From the NCBI GenBank assembly GCA_937936045.1, contig CALGXC010000004.1, positions 434,001 to 498,000 of the forward strand: DNA of 64,000 nucleotides. Reading direction: 5' to 3'. The first letter of the stretch is position 1; each line of letters opens with the position of its first letter. Shown here piece after piece: positions 47,194 through 55,931 of this stretch. The DNA is from an uncultured Candidatus Saccharibacteria bacterium (lineage in GTDB: Bacteria > Patescibacteriota > Saccharimonadia > Saccharimonadales > Saccharimonadaceae). Below the pieces are notes generated by a model, which was given only the letters and a program-made list of their open reading frames with translations, was not told the origin of the DNA and made no database searches. A program made the translations under genes and the position numbers.

Positions 47194-48630
47194 ATGCGCA
47201 TTCAGAGAAAAAAAGCAAAACCAAAATCGAAAAAACTATTTATTATCATACCGTTTTTGATATTGCTATTTTCGGCAGGGCTATTTGGGATATATTTCCT
47301 CAATCAATCACACTCACGACAAACGACTGCGCCATCTGACGAAAAGTATTATTTTGCCGATTCGAAATATTCTGGCATTCGCTCAAAATTTGTCACCAGA
47401 GATAACAAACGGGAAAAAGTTTCAATTGAATATCCAATCACGGAAAACGAAAAAATTAATCGCTTAATTAGTGAATCGATTGATAAAATTGATCGCGATT
47501 TTCAAAATACGGTTTTACTAGCGACAGTTTTTGATAAGCCAATGACCGAAACAATTAGCTATCAAGTCACGCACAACACTTCAGAAGCGTTGTCAGTTGT
47601 CGTCAATATTAAGCAGGATATGAACGGCGCGCATCCAGCATCAATGACGCAATTTTGGACTTTCGACAAAAAATCTGGCGAAGTTGTCGGCTTAGCTGAT
47701 TTTACAGAACAATCTGATGAGGCTGCCGAAGCAATCATATCCGCTGCCAAAAATAATATTTCTCAGATTATCAAGCAACGCCAGCAGCCAGAAATTGACC
47801 TGAACGAAATCATAAATAAAGAAGCTTTGTCTAACTTTATCATCACCAACGACGGTAATGCATTGGCTTGGCCGCTCGGTCAGGCGTCGCTACTGCCATC
47901 ATCTTACGGTGAATTGACAATTACCGTGCCAATTTCCTCCGTCTCTAAATATCTACAAAACCCAACGGCGAGAAAATTCGCCAACATCCCCAAACCTGCA
48001 GAAAAACCAAAACCAGCGCCCGCAGCTCCAACGCCTACCGTCGCAAATAAAACAATTGCCTTAACTTTTGACGACGGACCTGGACCGTACACTGAAAAAC
48101 TGTTGGATATATTGGATAAGTACGACGCCAAGGCGACATTTTTCCTAATCGGCAGCAAAGTTTCAGCACGCGCCAACACGTTACGTCGTATGCAGTCGCG
48201 CGGACATCAATTAGGCAATCACTCTTGGTCGCATCCAGAGTTAAATAAAGTTTCGGCGGAGCAACTCGCTAGTGAAATTGACCAGACAAATAACGCCATA
48301 AAACAAGCCGTCGGCACCAAGCCTAACATCATACGTCCGCCGTACGGCGCGTTTAATCGGGCAGTTTTGGAGCAGTTCCGTCAGCGCGGAATGTCGGCGG
48401 TTGTTTGGTCGGTCGATACGCGCGATTGGGCTGATCGTAATAGCGAAATCGTCTGCTCAAGGGCTGTCGCTGACGCTCGCAACGGAGCTGTGATTTTAAT
48501 GCACGATATTCATCAGACATCCGTGAATGCCGTTCCTTGCATCCTTGATTCACTCAAACAACAGGGATATTCATTCGTAACGGTACAAAATTTAATCGGT
48601 GACATGACGCCGGGCGCCGTTTATCCGTAA
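47194..48630 (+). CDS. Membrane-anchored polysaccharide deacetylase (PdaC-like)
   Basis: The 478-residue protein has a basic tail, one helix near 15-36, a PdaC-like domain (DUF3298-type, residues about 60-255), a proline/alanine linker and a NodB domain (TIALTFDDGPGPYTEKLLDI, GHQLGNHSWSHPEL, RPPYGAFN). The metal ligands D and H-x4-H are present. It should remove acetyl groups from peptidoglycan or chitin-like glycans outside the cell. TATACT ends 6 nt before the ATG, suggesting a leaderless mRNA. Confidence 0.9.
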   Translation: MRIQRKKAKPKSKKLFIIIPFLILLFSAGLFGIYFLNQSHSRQTTAPSDEKYYFADSKYSGIRSKFVTRDNKREKVSIEYPITENEKINRLISESIDKIDRDFQNTVLLATVFDKPMTETISYQVTHNTSEALSVVVNIKQDMNGAHPASMTQFWTFDKKSGEVVGLADFTEQSDEAAEAIISAAKNNISQIIKQRQQPEIDLNEIINKEALSNFIITNDGNALAWPLGQASLLPSSYGELTITVPISSVSKYLQNPTARKFANIPKPAEKPKPAPAAPTPTVANKTIALTFDDGPGPYTEKLLDILDKYDAKATFFLIGSKVSARANTLRRMQSRGHQLGNHSWSHPELNKVSAEQLASEIDQTNNAIKQAVGTKPNIIRPPYGAFNRAVLEQFRQRGMSAVVWSVDTRDWADRNSEIVCSRAVADARNGAVILMHDIHQTSVNAVPCILDSLKQQGYSFVTVQNLIGDMTPGAVYP

Positions 48631-48632
48631 AC

Positions 48633-48854
48633 TTAATCAATCTCAAATATCTTATATTTTGAAGTTGCACCGCGCACTAATTTAACCTTGGACGATGCAA
48701 CCTTAAAATGTTTTGCCAATAATTTAATAGCCGCCGCGTTGGCTCGACCTTCAATTGCTGGAGATTTGACATAAACCGTCAATGTGTCATCGTCATTTTT
48801 CACAACTTCCTCACGATGGCGAGAGTTTGGTTTAATGTGTACAGAGATTTTCAT
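48633..48854 (-). CDS. DUF167/YggU-family protein
   Basis: The 73-residue protein reads MKISVHIKPNSRHREEVVKN, then KSPAIEGRANAAAIKLLAKH and SSKVKLVRGATSKYKIFEID, the typical YggU fold signature. Its function is unknown in any organism. It lies 6 nt after the 19-codon frame at 48861 and is the last gene in the reverse-transcriptase direction. Confidence 0.88.
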   Translation of the reverse strand: MKISVHIKPNSRHREEVVKNDDDTLTVYVKSPAIEGRANAAAIKLLAKHFKVASSKVKLVRGATSKYKIFEID

Positions 48855-48860
48855 AAAATC

Positions 48861-48920
48861 TTAAAAATTTATCACTTCCAATTCCCGCGGCAAGATTTCT
48901 CGCGCAACTTTACTCATCAT
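48861..48920 (-). other. 19-codon open frame overlapping the end of the reverse transcriptase gene
   Basis: ATGATG at 48920/48917 opens MMSKVAREILPRELEVINF and ends at TAA 48861, with the start inside the last codons of the reverse-transcriptase gene. It may couple translation to the YggU gene, or be the tail of a gene cut when the reverse-transcriptase gene arrived. Confidence 0.25.
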
Positions 48921-50496
48921 ATTTGTCCATTATATATATTTCTGTCTCATCAAGTGACATAATGTCGTCCAGATCGGTAATAACCGTCTCGTCTATAAAA
49001 CCAACTTTAGACAGTTCTCTGAATGACGATAGTTGCAACCATGAAGAATTCCAAACACCAAACACCATTCCATCTGCAATTACAGGACATCCGTATAATA
49101 TAGAAATAATTGAGTTGCGTGACACAAGTCTACACAAAGGTTCGTTAAATTTTCTATTTCTGTCTAATTTAATACTAATACGTTGTAGCCATATATCTAA
49201 GTACCCCACATTTGGAACATCGGAAAACTTACGTATAATTTTTTGGTGTATATCCCCTCGTTCCTTTTCCGCCTCAAACGATATCAACTTTGATATCACA
49301 GAAGCGCCAGTTGCATATGTCCGAGGATTATTAAGCATTATATCCACTACGGTAGCAATCATCGCATCGCTCTGAAAGGGCTTATTCTTAAGAGCTTCTA
49401 TACGCTTTCGAAAATCCCCAAGCAACCTATTTACGCTTCCCGAATTTTTATGTATTTTTGAGAAGTTCCTTATATAAAGTAACTGATGCTGTAGTCCAAG
49501 ATTATTATCTCCATAATTAGATAAAATCAGGCTAATCTTATCAGCCTTAACCGAAGTGTCAATAACATTATCCGCGACCACTGTCTTGTTTGGATTCAAT
49601 TTGAAATTTAATTCCGCTAATATACCACTCAACTCTAGAAGAATTTTTTCAGCATCTTGACGACTATTTGTGAAAATTCTATAGTCGTCCCGATATCTAA
49701 GTATCTTATATTCTTTAATCTTCGCTTTTCTCAGCTGCTCGCTTAACAACATATCTGCGAAGCCAAGGACCATTTCCGCAATTAAATCAGACACCATGTT
49801 GCCTTGAGGTATGCCGTTTGTCTGTCTGTTATGCATATCTTGCAAACAATTGTCGATACTATTTCCTAGCAGCCCGCCTTTTCTATCTAGCCCTCTGTGG
49901 TTACCTTTCGCTATTTTTTTATCATGAAGCGCCCATGCAACTGAATGTGTATACATAGACCCGTAACAATCTGTGATGTCTGTAGTAGTAAGATACTTGA
50001 ATTCTAGCGATAATTTGATTGACGCCTGTTTCATCTCGCTCCACCAACGATTTATATTCTCTTCTTTTTCTGTATTTCCTTTACTCTCGTCAGGTTTTTG
50101 TGGAATGTTTATCGCAATAATCTTATTATTGCTTCGCATCCTTTCGAAGCGCTTCTTAATAAAAGTCCAATTCTCTTTCTCTGTAAGTAAATTCACTAGC
50201 TCAACATAAAGAATCGGATGAACAAGTTCGTATGGTCTCCATGTGTATGCACCATCCTTGTTAGCGAGTAACGTATAATTCACACCCTCAAAAGCACCTG
50301 GACCTTTTGCATTCTTACTACTATTCCTATAGTTTCCTTTTTGCACTATGTTATCAGCACAGTCTAATAGATTTTGCATATTAAAATAAGTAGGCAAACC
50401 AAAATTGCAATATGAATTAGGTCGTAATAATAAATCTCTAGCTTCAGAATGCTCTAATTCTAAGATAAGCTTACCCATTATTTCGCAATCTTCCAA
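48910..50496 (-). CDS. Stand-alone reverse transcriptase, candidate antiphage (DRT/Abi-type)
   Basis: The 528-residue protein has an RT palm. Motif A is TTTDITDCYGSMYTHSVAWA (Asp173), motif B GIPQGNMVSDLIAE (229-232 IPQG), motif C ILRYRDDYRIF (Asp270-Asp271) and motif D LNPNKTVV. Y-x-DD with R at x and the YTHS helix point to the unknown-group/abortive-infection RTs, not to retrons or group II introns: there is no maturase or HNH domain. The C-terminal 200 residues are helical, like Abi/DRT tails. It has its own TATAAT at 50524-50529. TTG 50496 has AGGTGA upstream; ATG 50478 is an alternative. The gene looks more AT-rich than its neighbours. Confidence 0.85.
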   Translation of the reverse strand: MEDCEIMGKLILELEHSEARDLLLRPNSYCNFGLPTYFNMQNLLDCADNIVQKGNYRNSSKNAKGPGAFEGVNYTLLANKDGAYTWRPYELVHPILYVELVNLLTEKENWTFIKKRFERMRSNNKIIAINIPQKPDESKGNTEKEENINRWWSEMKQASIKLSLEFKYLTTTDITDCYGSMYTHSVAWALHDKKIAKGNHRGLDRKGGLLGNSIDNCLQDMHNRQTNGIPQGNMVSDLIAEMVLGFADMLLSEQLRKAKIKEYKILRYRDDYRIFTNSRQDAEKILLELSGILAELNFKLNPNKTVVADNVIDTSVKADKISLILSNYGDNNLGLQHQLLYIRNFSKIHKNSGSVNRLLGDFRKRIEALKNKPFQSDAMIATVVDIMLNNPRTYATGASVISKLISFEAEKERGDIHQKIIRKFSDVPNVGYLDIWLQRISIKLDRNRKFNEPLCRLVSRNSIISILYGCPVIADGMVFGVWNSSWLQLSSFRELSKVGFIDETVITDLDDIMSLDETEIYIMDKYDE

Positions 50497-50542
50497 ATAG
50501 TATCACCTGTTGTCATATTAAACATTATACTATGTCCCATTC

Positions 50543-52294
50543 TTATCTTATGATTATTTCCTGTTTTATCGAAGAGATCTTAATAGCCAAAAAACCTAGC
50601 AATTCCGCTAAAGGTAAAAACATATTGACGCCATAGCTATTCGAAGTCGTATCATCTTCCGGATTCAACGGACTGTCATCAGCCCAAATCCCCGAATAAA
50701 CGCCGGATATATTTGTATTATTCGCATCATCTTCGCCACAATTATAATTAACTTTTTCCTCCGATGAATTATCTGACGAAACAGGAATTTCTTGAAGAAC
50801 TGGAATATTTAATTCCCTGTTCAAAATATTATCGGTATCATCACAATAATCGCTCGATTCTTCAATTTTTACAGAGCATTTTGACTCATCGCAATTATCC
50901 GTAGTAACCAATTCGCTACATTCTTCAGTCAATTCAGCTTTTTTCGCGACTTTTTTCACAACCTCATCGACGATATTATTCTGATCAATTACATCATCGG
51001 CTAATTTCAAATCAGGAATAAATTGCCCTATTACTTCAGGTCTATTAGTCGGCAGTTCTTCCAATTCACGCGTAACTTCTTCGCTTAATTCTGCGCAATT
51101 GCCCAAATCATCCACCACATTATCCGTTTTGTCCATAACCGCACAATCATCAGAAATCTCAAACGTAGCAACATTCTCCGAATCTTCGAAACATACTTTA
51201 CGCTCTTCAAAATTGCGTCGCGGTAAAATTGGCAAATCCTTCTTATTTTCTGTCAATTCAACAGATTTAATTCTTTTACGCACAGCCTCATCGTTAAACT
51301 CTGTCTCAGCTGGCGCATTATTATTGTCATCCATTGCCACATCAATTTCATTATTGACTTGAATAAGATCACGCACGGGCAAGGAATTTGACTCATTAGA
51401 AATAGCTTTCTCAACCAGATTGTCACTTGGAGTAGAATCTTCCAAAATCGGTGCAGAGTTTATATTATTTTCATCCCCTACATGGCTATCTTTCTTTATA
51501 GGTAATTCTCTCAGCAATTCATCCTCTTTATCAACAGCCGGAGCTTGATTCTCAGAAGATATATCTCCTTTTTCATCGACGTCTTCCGAGTCCATCAAGT
51601 TAATTTGACTAGCCACCTCGGCCTCGTCCGACTCTTCGTTAATTTTCGGCGGGATATTTTCTTTGATTATTTTCGCGCTTGGAATATTTTCCGACGACGC
51701 ACTCTCATTATTCAAACATTCATCATCCATCGGTTTGTCCATTTCATTATTTTCCGCCGACACGCGCATCGACGCATCATCATCGCTCGTTTCCGACTTA
51801 ACCGCAGGTTTTTCTGATACGGATTCAGTTTTTTCATTTTCTGATGGACTATCTTTTTCAATTGATTCGGACGAGCCCTCTTCGTTATCAGCACTGACAT
51901 ATCCAGCAACAACAAAATCACAATCATCGTTCATTAATTCAGACAAATAACTCTCTGGCTCTTCTGTCGTCGGACGCAAATTCTCTTCCGCAAAATTTCG
52001 CATTCTTAATATCGGACAAGTTCCCGCCGCAGCACAACTGGCGCATGCTGCGCTGGCTACGTTTTGGCAAATTTCCGATCGTCTTTCAGCATCCAAACAC
52101 TCTTCTGTTGTTTCTGCTTCATTTTCTTCGGCAAATGACGTATCAATTTTCTCACCGCTAGCAACCGCTTTTACCAAATTTAACTCAGTCGCATCGTCAT
52201 GAATTTTTGAAGATAAATCCTGAAAATTAGCATCACCGTTCAACGCCGAGAAAACATTAAAATCGCCCGCTCCATTTGCCAAACCTTCGTTCAT
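50543..52294 (-). CDS. Very acidic repetitive protein with N-terminal cysteine cluster, unknown
   Basis: The 583-residue product has an N-terminal region with five cysteines (ECLDAERRSEICQNVASAAC, then ASCAAAGTCPIL), about 400 residues rich in Asp, Glu, Ser and Asn with no predicted fold, and a hydrophobic C-terminus (MFLPLAELLGFLAIKISSI). Its ATG overlaps the reductase-like gene by 4 nt, so it belongs to the anaerobic ribonucleotide reductase operon. The cysteine cluster could bind an Fe-S centre or zinc. I know no homologue. Confidence 0.72.
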   Translation of the reverse strand: MNEGLANGAGDFNVFSALNGDANFQDLSSKIHDDATELNLVKAVASGEKIDTSFAEENEAETTEECLDAERRSEICQNVASAACASCAAAGTCPILRMRNFAEENLRPTTEEPESYLSELMNDDCDFVVAGYVSADNEEGSSESIEKDSPSENEKTESVSEKPAVKSETSDDDASMRVSAENNEMDKPMDDECLNNESASSENIPSAKIIKENIPPKINEESDEAEVASQINLMDSEDVDEKGDISSENQAPAVDKEDELLRELPIKKDSHVGDENNINSAPILEDSTPSDNLVEKAISNESNSLPVRDLIQVNNEIDVAMDDNNNAPAETEFNDEAVRKRIKSVELTENKKDLPILPRRNFEERKVCFEDSENVATFEISDDCAVMDKTDNVVDDLGNCAELSEEVTRELEELPTNRPEVIGQFIPDLKLADDVIDQNNIVDEVVKKVAKKAELTEECSELVTTDNCDESKCSVKIEESSDYCDDTDNILNRELNIPVLQEIPVSSDNSSEEKVNYNCGEDDANNTNISGVYSGIWADDSPLNPEDDTTSNSYGVNMFLPLAELLGFLAIKISSIKQEIIIR

Positions 52295-52953
52295 TGCTCA
52301 AAAAACGTCTCCGTCGAAATTTTCAATTCACTTACACCGGCGGCGGATAATTTTTGCCAAACATCTCTAACAAACGGCAGACTTCCACAGACCAAAAAAT
52401 GCGCATCTTCTGGTGTTTCGTGAACAATTTTTTCCACATTAAATCGACCGTTAAACCAACCATCTTTTTCCTCAATCTGCTGGCGAGTACTAAACTTCTT
52501 CACTTTAATATTTGACGCCGCTAGCTCATTTCCAAAAACCATATATTCTGGCGATTTTTGGCTAAAATATAAAAACGTCGGCTGGCTAGAACTTGCCATA
52601 ACGCTCCAAATTGGACTAAGTCCACAGCCCGCAGCAATTCCGACCAAAGGACTTTCTGTTTGCGGATTAAAATCGCCATAAGCGTGGCTAATTTGTAATT
52701 TATCGCCAACATTCCGTGAGCATAAATAGCTAGAAAATTCACCACCAACATCCTTCACGGTAATTGACATTAGCTCATCATCAGGAGTAGAAGAAATACT
52801 ATAAGCCTTCCCTTCACGCACGCTACTGCCATCAATAAAAACCGTAATATATTGTCCAGCGGTAAAGTCGAACGGTCGCGCAAAATATAACGTCTTCACC
52901 TCAGGATTTTCCTGACGGACGCGCACAATTTCAACCTCTAATGAATCACGCAT
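52291..52953 (-). CDS. Ferredoxin-NADP reductase-like flavoprotein in the nrd operon
   Basis: The 220-residue protein has the FAD motif GKAYSISS (RxYS type), flanked by FTAGQYITVFID, the NAD(P) motif LVGIAAGCGLSPIWSVM and the C-terminal HFLVCGSLPFVRDV. There is no ferredoxin domain. It overlaps nrdG by 16 nt and the acidic gene by 4 nt. It probably supplies electrons for the NrdG [4Fe-4S] cluster, replacing the flavodoxin/reductase pair that E. coli uses (inference from context). Confidence 0.85.
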   Translation of the reverse strand: MRDSLEVEIVRVRQENPEVKTLYFARPFDFTAGQYITVFIDGSSVREGKAYSISSTPDDELMSITVKDVGGEFSSYLCSRNVGDKLQISHAYGDFNPQTESPLVGIAAGCGLSPIWSVMASSSQPTFLYFSQKSPEYMVFGNELAASNIKVKKFSTRQQIEEKDGWFNGRFNVEKIVHETPEDAHFLVCGSLPFVRDVWQKLSAAGVSELKISTETFFEQ

Positions 52954-53678
52954 TCTCCAACGTACCTTTCCATTATTTTCTGAGCTTCTCTAAATTCTTC
53001 GTCAGTAAAAGTGTGGTAATTCGCAAACTTTGGACTAATTGTCGTACCAGTGCGAAAATGTTGCAAGGCAAATCTCTTCGCGCCCTTAACTAGCTCGCCA
53101 ATCTTCTCAAAATCGCTAACTTCCAATTGCTCGCGGACAATCGTCGTACGGAATTCGTGATCAATTCCCGAATCAATCATCAACCGAACATTCTCCTTAA
53201 TCGCTTCCAAATCAATCGGTCGCGCCGCAATTTCAACATATTTTTCCAGCGGACCTTTTACATCCATCGCAATAAAATCAATCAGCCCTTCTTCGACCAT
53301 TCCACGAACTATATCTGGATGCGTGCCATTGGTATCCAATTTAATATCAAAACCAAGTTTCTTAATCATCCGACATAACTCCGGCAAATCTTCATTTACC
53401 GTTGGTTCACCGCCAGAAATCACCACGCCGTCCAGTCGACCAACTCGCGATTTTAGAAATATCATCACTTCATCAACCGGAATACTCGACGCTAACCGTT
53501 CAGGCAATACCAATTCAGGATTATGGCAATAACCGCACCGCATATTGCAACCAGAGAGAAACAGAGCTGCCGCCACGTGCCCTGGATAATCCACGAGCGA
53601 CAGCTTCTGAATTCCACCGATTGACACCTTAAGCTGCCGCGACGGCGCTAAGTCGCTGGTGTTCGGCGGCATCGTCAT
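52938..53678 (-). CDS. nrdG: Anaerobic ribonucleotide reductase activating protein (radical SAM)
   Basis: The cluster motif SGCNMRCGYCHNPELV (CxxxCxxC) and GGEPTVNEDLPEL identify a radical SAM activase. It generates the glycyl radical on NrdD. The 246-residue length is on the long side. Its start overlaps the end of nrdD by 50 nt; GAGGGAG lies 4 nt before ATG 53678, which supports this start. Confidence 0.92.
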   Translation of the reverse strand: MTMPPNTSDLAPSRQLKVSIGGIQKLSLVDYPGHVAAALFLSGCNMRCGYCHNPELVLPERLASSIPVDEVMIFLKSRVGRLDGVVISGGEPTVNEDLPELCRMIKKLGFDIKLDTNGTHPDIVRGMVEEGLIDFIAMDVKGPLEKYVEIAARPIDLEAIKENVRLMIDSGIDHEFRTTIVREQLEVSDFEKIGELVKGAKRFALQHFRTGTTISPKFANYHTFTDEEFREAQKIMERYVGECVIH

Positions 53679-55755
53679 AATGCTCCCTCATTTCAAATTC
53701 CGCTTGCTTGCCCTTATTCCATTGAGAAACTGGACGCAAGAAACCAACCACACGTGAGTAAACTTCAGTCGCTTCACCACACTTTGGACATTCTGGATGC
53801 TCACCAACAATATAGCCGTGATTCTTACAAATTGAGAAGCTTGGGCTGAACGTAAAGTATGGCAATTTGTAATTTTCGCAAATTGTCTTCACCAATTTTT
53901 TCAAAGTTTGCGGATCGTCCATGCGCTCACCTAAGAAGAAGTGAATCACCGTGCCGCCCGTGTATTTGGTTTGCAAATTGTCCTGAAGATCCATCAACTC
54001 AAACAAGTCATCCGTGTAGTTAACCGGCAAGTGGCTAGAGTTGGTATAGAACGGACATTTAACTTCCGCACCAATTCCGTTAGCAAAATGCGCTCGATCT
54101 GGGAAGCTGGCTTTATCAAGCTGTGCCAATCGATAAGTTGTACCTTCAGCTGGCGTTGCCTCAAGGTTGTAATTATTGCCAGTTTCCTTCTGATATTCCA
54201 CCAAACGATCGCGCATAAAATCAAGCGTTTTTTCAGCAAAAGCCTTACCTTTTTCCGTGCCAATATCAACGCCCAGCAAATTGAGCGCCGCCTCGTTCGT
54301 GCCGATCAAACCGATAGTTGAAAAATGGTTCTTCCAATATTGATTGAAACGCTGTTTAATGTTTCGCAAATAAAACTTGGTGTACGGATACAAATTAGCG
54401 TCGGTCAATCGCTCCAAAACTTTACGCTTGGTTTCCAAACTGTCCTTTGCCATATCCATAAGTTCAGCCAGTCCCTTAAAGAATTCTTTTTCGTTCTTAG
54501 ATTTTAGCGCCAGTCGCGGCAAGTTTATCGTTACCACGCCAACCGAGCCGGTCATCGGATTTGAGCCAAATAAGCCGCCGCCACGATATTCCAATTGACG
54601 ATTATCAATACGCAATCGACAGCACATCGAGCGCGCATCTTCTGGGTCCATGTCGGAATTAATGAAGTTTGAGAAGTACGGAATGCCGTATTTGGCGCTA
54701 GCTTCCCACAAACTTTCAATCACTGGGTTATCCCAATTGAAATCCTTGGTAATATTAACCGTTGGGATCGGGAACGTAAAGACTCGACCATTAGCGTCGC
54801 CCTCAGAAAGAACTTCCAACAGCGCCTTATTCAGCATATTCATTTCTTCCTGGTATTCGCCATAAGTCGTGTCCTGCATTTCGCCACCAATAATCACCGG
54901 ATTATCTGCCATGTGCTTTGGACATTCAAGGTCAAGTGTAATGTTGGTAAACGGCGTCTGGAAACCAACACGAGTTGGCACATTAACATTAAAGACGAAT
55001 TCTTGAATAGCCTGTTTTACTTCTTTATAGCTCAATTTGTCGACACGAATAAACGGAGCCAACAACGTATCAAAATCAGAGAAAGCCTGCGCACCGGCCG
55101 CTTCGCCCTGTAATGTATAAAAGAAGTTTACGACTTGACCAAGCGCTGATCGGAAATGCTTAGCTGGCTTAGAGGCAACCTTACCAGCCACGCCAGTGAA
55201 TCCTTCTTGTAATAAGTCAGTCAAGTCCCAACCGACACAATAAACGCTTAGCAAGTTAAGGTCGTGAATGTGCAAATCGCCTTCTTTGTGAGCTTGCCCA
55301 ATCTTCGATGTATAAATCTTATCCAGCCAGTAAGTCTTCGTAATTTCTGCTGAAACATAGTTATTCAAACCCTGAAGACTGTAGCCCATATTAGAGTTTT
55401 CATTAACTTTCCAGTCCAAATTTTCCAGATATTTATCAATCAAATCAACGTGCGCATTAGAGGTAATTTCGCGCAATTTTTTATGCTGATCGCGGTAAAT
55501 AATGTACGCCTTTGCTGTTTTCTTAAACTTAGAGTCAATCAACGCATCCTCAACAATGTCCTGAATATCTTCAACGCTTGGTAGACGCTTTTGGTTACGA
55601 GTTTCCAAAACACCCAAAACTTTGTCGGTCAATTCAACTGCTTGAGTGGCATCAAATTCACCAGTTTCCAGCCCCGCCTTTTCAATTGCCTTTTCAATTT
55701 TTTTCCGATCAAATTTAGCAGTTCGACCGTCGCGTTTTTTAATTGATTTATACAT
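53629..55755 (-). CDS. nrdD: Anaerobic (class III) ribonucleoside-triphosphate reductase
   Basis: Starting at MYKSIKKRDGRTAKFDRKKI, the 708-residue enzyme has an N-terminal ATP-cone, the ten-stranded barrel, a zinc site near the end (CKNHGYIVGEHPECPKCGEA) and the glycyl-radical segment SRVVGFLRPVSQWNKG. It reduces NTPs to dNTPs without oxygen. ATG 55755 follows AGGAGGGG; the longer frame from 55818 has no comparable site. No aerobic reductase genes are in the window. Confidence 0.95.
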   Translation of the reverse strand: MYKSIKKRDGRTAKFDRKKIEKAIEKAGLETGEFDATQAVELTDKVLGVLETRNQKRLPSVEDIQDIVEDALIDSKFKKTAKAYIIYRDQHKKLREITSNAHVDLIDKYLENLDWKVNENSNMGYSLQGLNNYVSAEITKTYWLDKIYTSKIGQAHKEGDLHIHDLNLLSVYCVGWDLTDLLQEGFTGVAGKVASKPAKHFRSALGQVVNFFYTLQGEAAGAQAFSDFDTLLAPFIRVDKLSYKEVKQAIQEFVFNVNVPTRVGFQTPFTNITLDLECPKHMADNPVIIGGEMQDTTYGEYQEEMNMLNKALLEVLSEGDANGRVFTFPIPTVNITKDFNWDNPVIESLWEASAKYGIPYFSNFINSDMDPEDARSMCCRLRIDNRQLEYRGGGLFGSNPMTGSVGVVTINLPRLALKSKNEKEFFKGLAELMDMAKDSLETKRKVLERLTDANLYPYTKFYLRNIKQRFNQYWKNHFSTIGLIGTNEAALNLLGVDIGTEKGKAFAEKTLDFMRDRLVEYQKETGNNYNLEATPAEGTTYRLAQLDKASFPDRAHFANGIGAEVKCPFYTNSSHLPVNYTDDLFELMDLQDNLQTKYTGGTVIHFFLGERMDDPQTLKKLVKTICENYKLPYFTFSPSFSICKNHGYIVGEHPECPKCGEATEVYSRVVGFLRPVSQWNKGKQAEFEMREHYDDAAEHQRLSAVAAA

Positions 55756-55840
55756 TACCCCTCCTTGTTTATAAAAATAGCAAACCAGCCCAACCTCTCC
55801 AGCGGGTACATGTTGCAAAAAACGTTATTTATTTTCTAAA

Positions 55841-55856
55841 ACACCATATGTAGTGC
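55841..55856. promoter_or_regulatory. NrdR-like box 1 (downstream)
   Basis: ACACCATATGTAGTGC matches 13 of 16 positions of the NrdR consensus ACACWATATATWGTGT. It lies just downstream of the predicted nrdD transcription start. Confidence 0.7.
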
Positions 55857-55865
55857 TTAATATTG

Positions 55866-55895
55866 AATATACACGCGATATATAGCGTCTGTCAA
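55866..55895 (-). promoter_or_regulatory. Promoter of the nrdDG operon
   Basis: TTGACA (55890-55895), an 18-nt spacer and TATATT (55866-55871) lie on the minus strand. The leader to nrdD is about 100 nt, unlike the leaderless genes elsewhere in the window. Confidence 0.75.
55873..55888. promoter_or_regulatory. NrdR-like box 2 (between -35 and -10)
   Basis: ACGCGATATATAGCGT matches 13 of 16 positions of the NrdR consensus and fills the spacer of the nrdD promoter. The two boxes are 32 bp apart centre to centre, three helical turns, as in known NrdR operators. Confidence 0.72.
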
Positions 55896-55931
55896 TGAAA
55901 GTACATTGTATTATTTACATTTATGATTTCT

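Noticed and set aside
48855..50542. A template ncRNA next to the reverse transcriptase, as in retrons or DRT2
   Set aside because: Only about 50 nt of free sequence lies on each side, and no stable long hairpin or msr/msd-like inverted repeat is visible.
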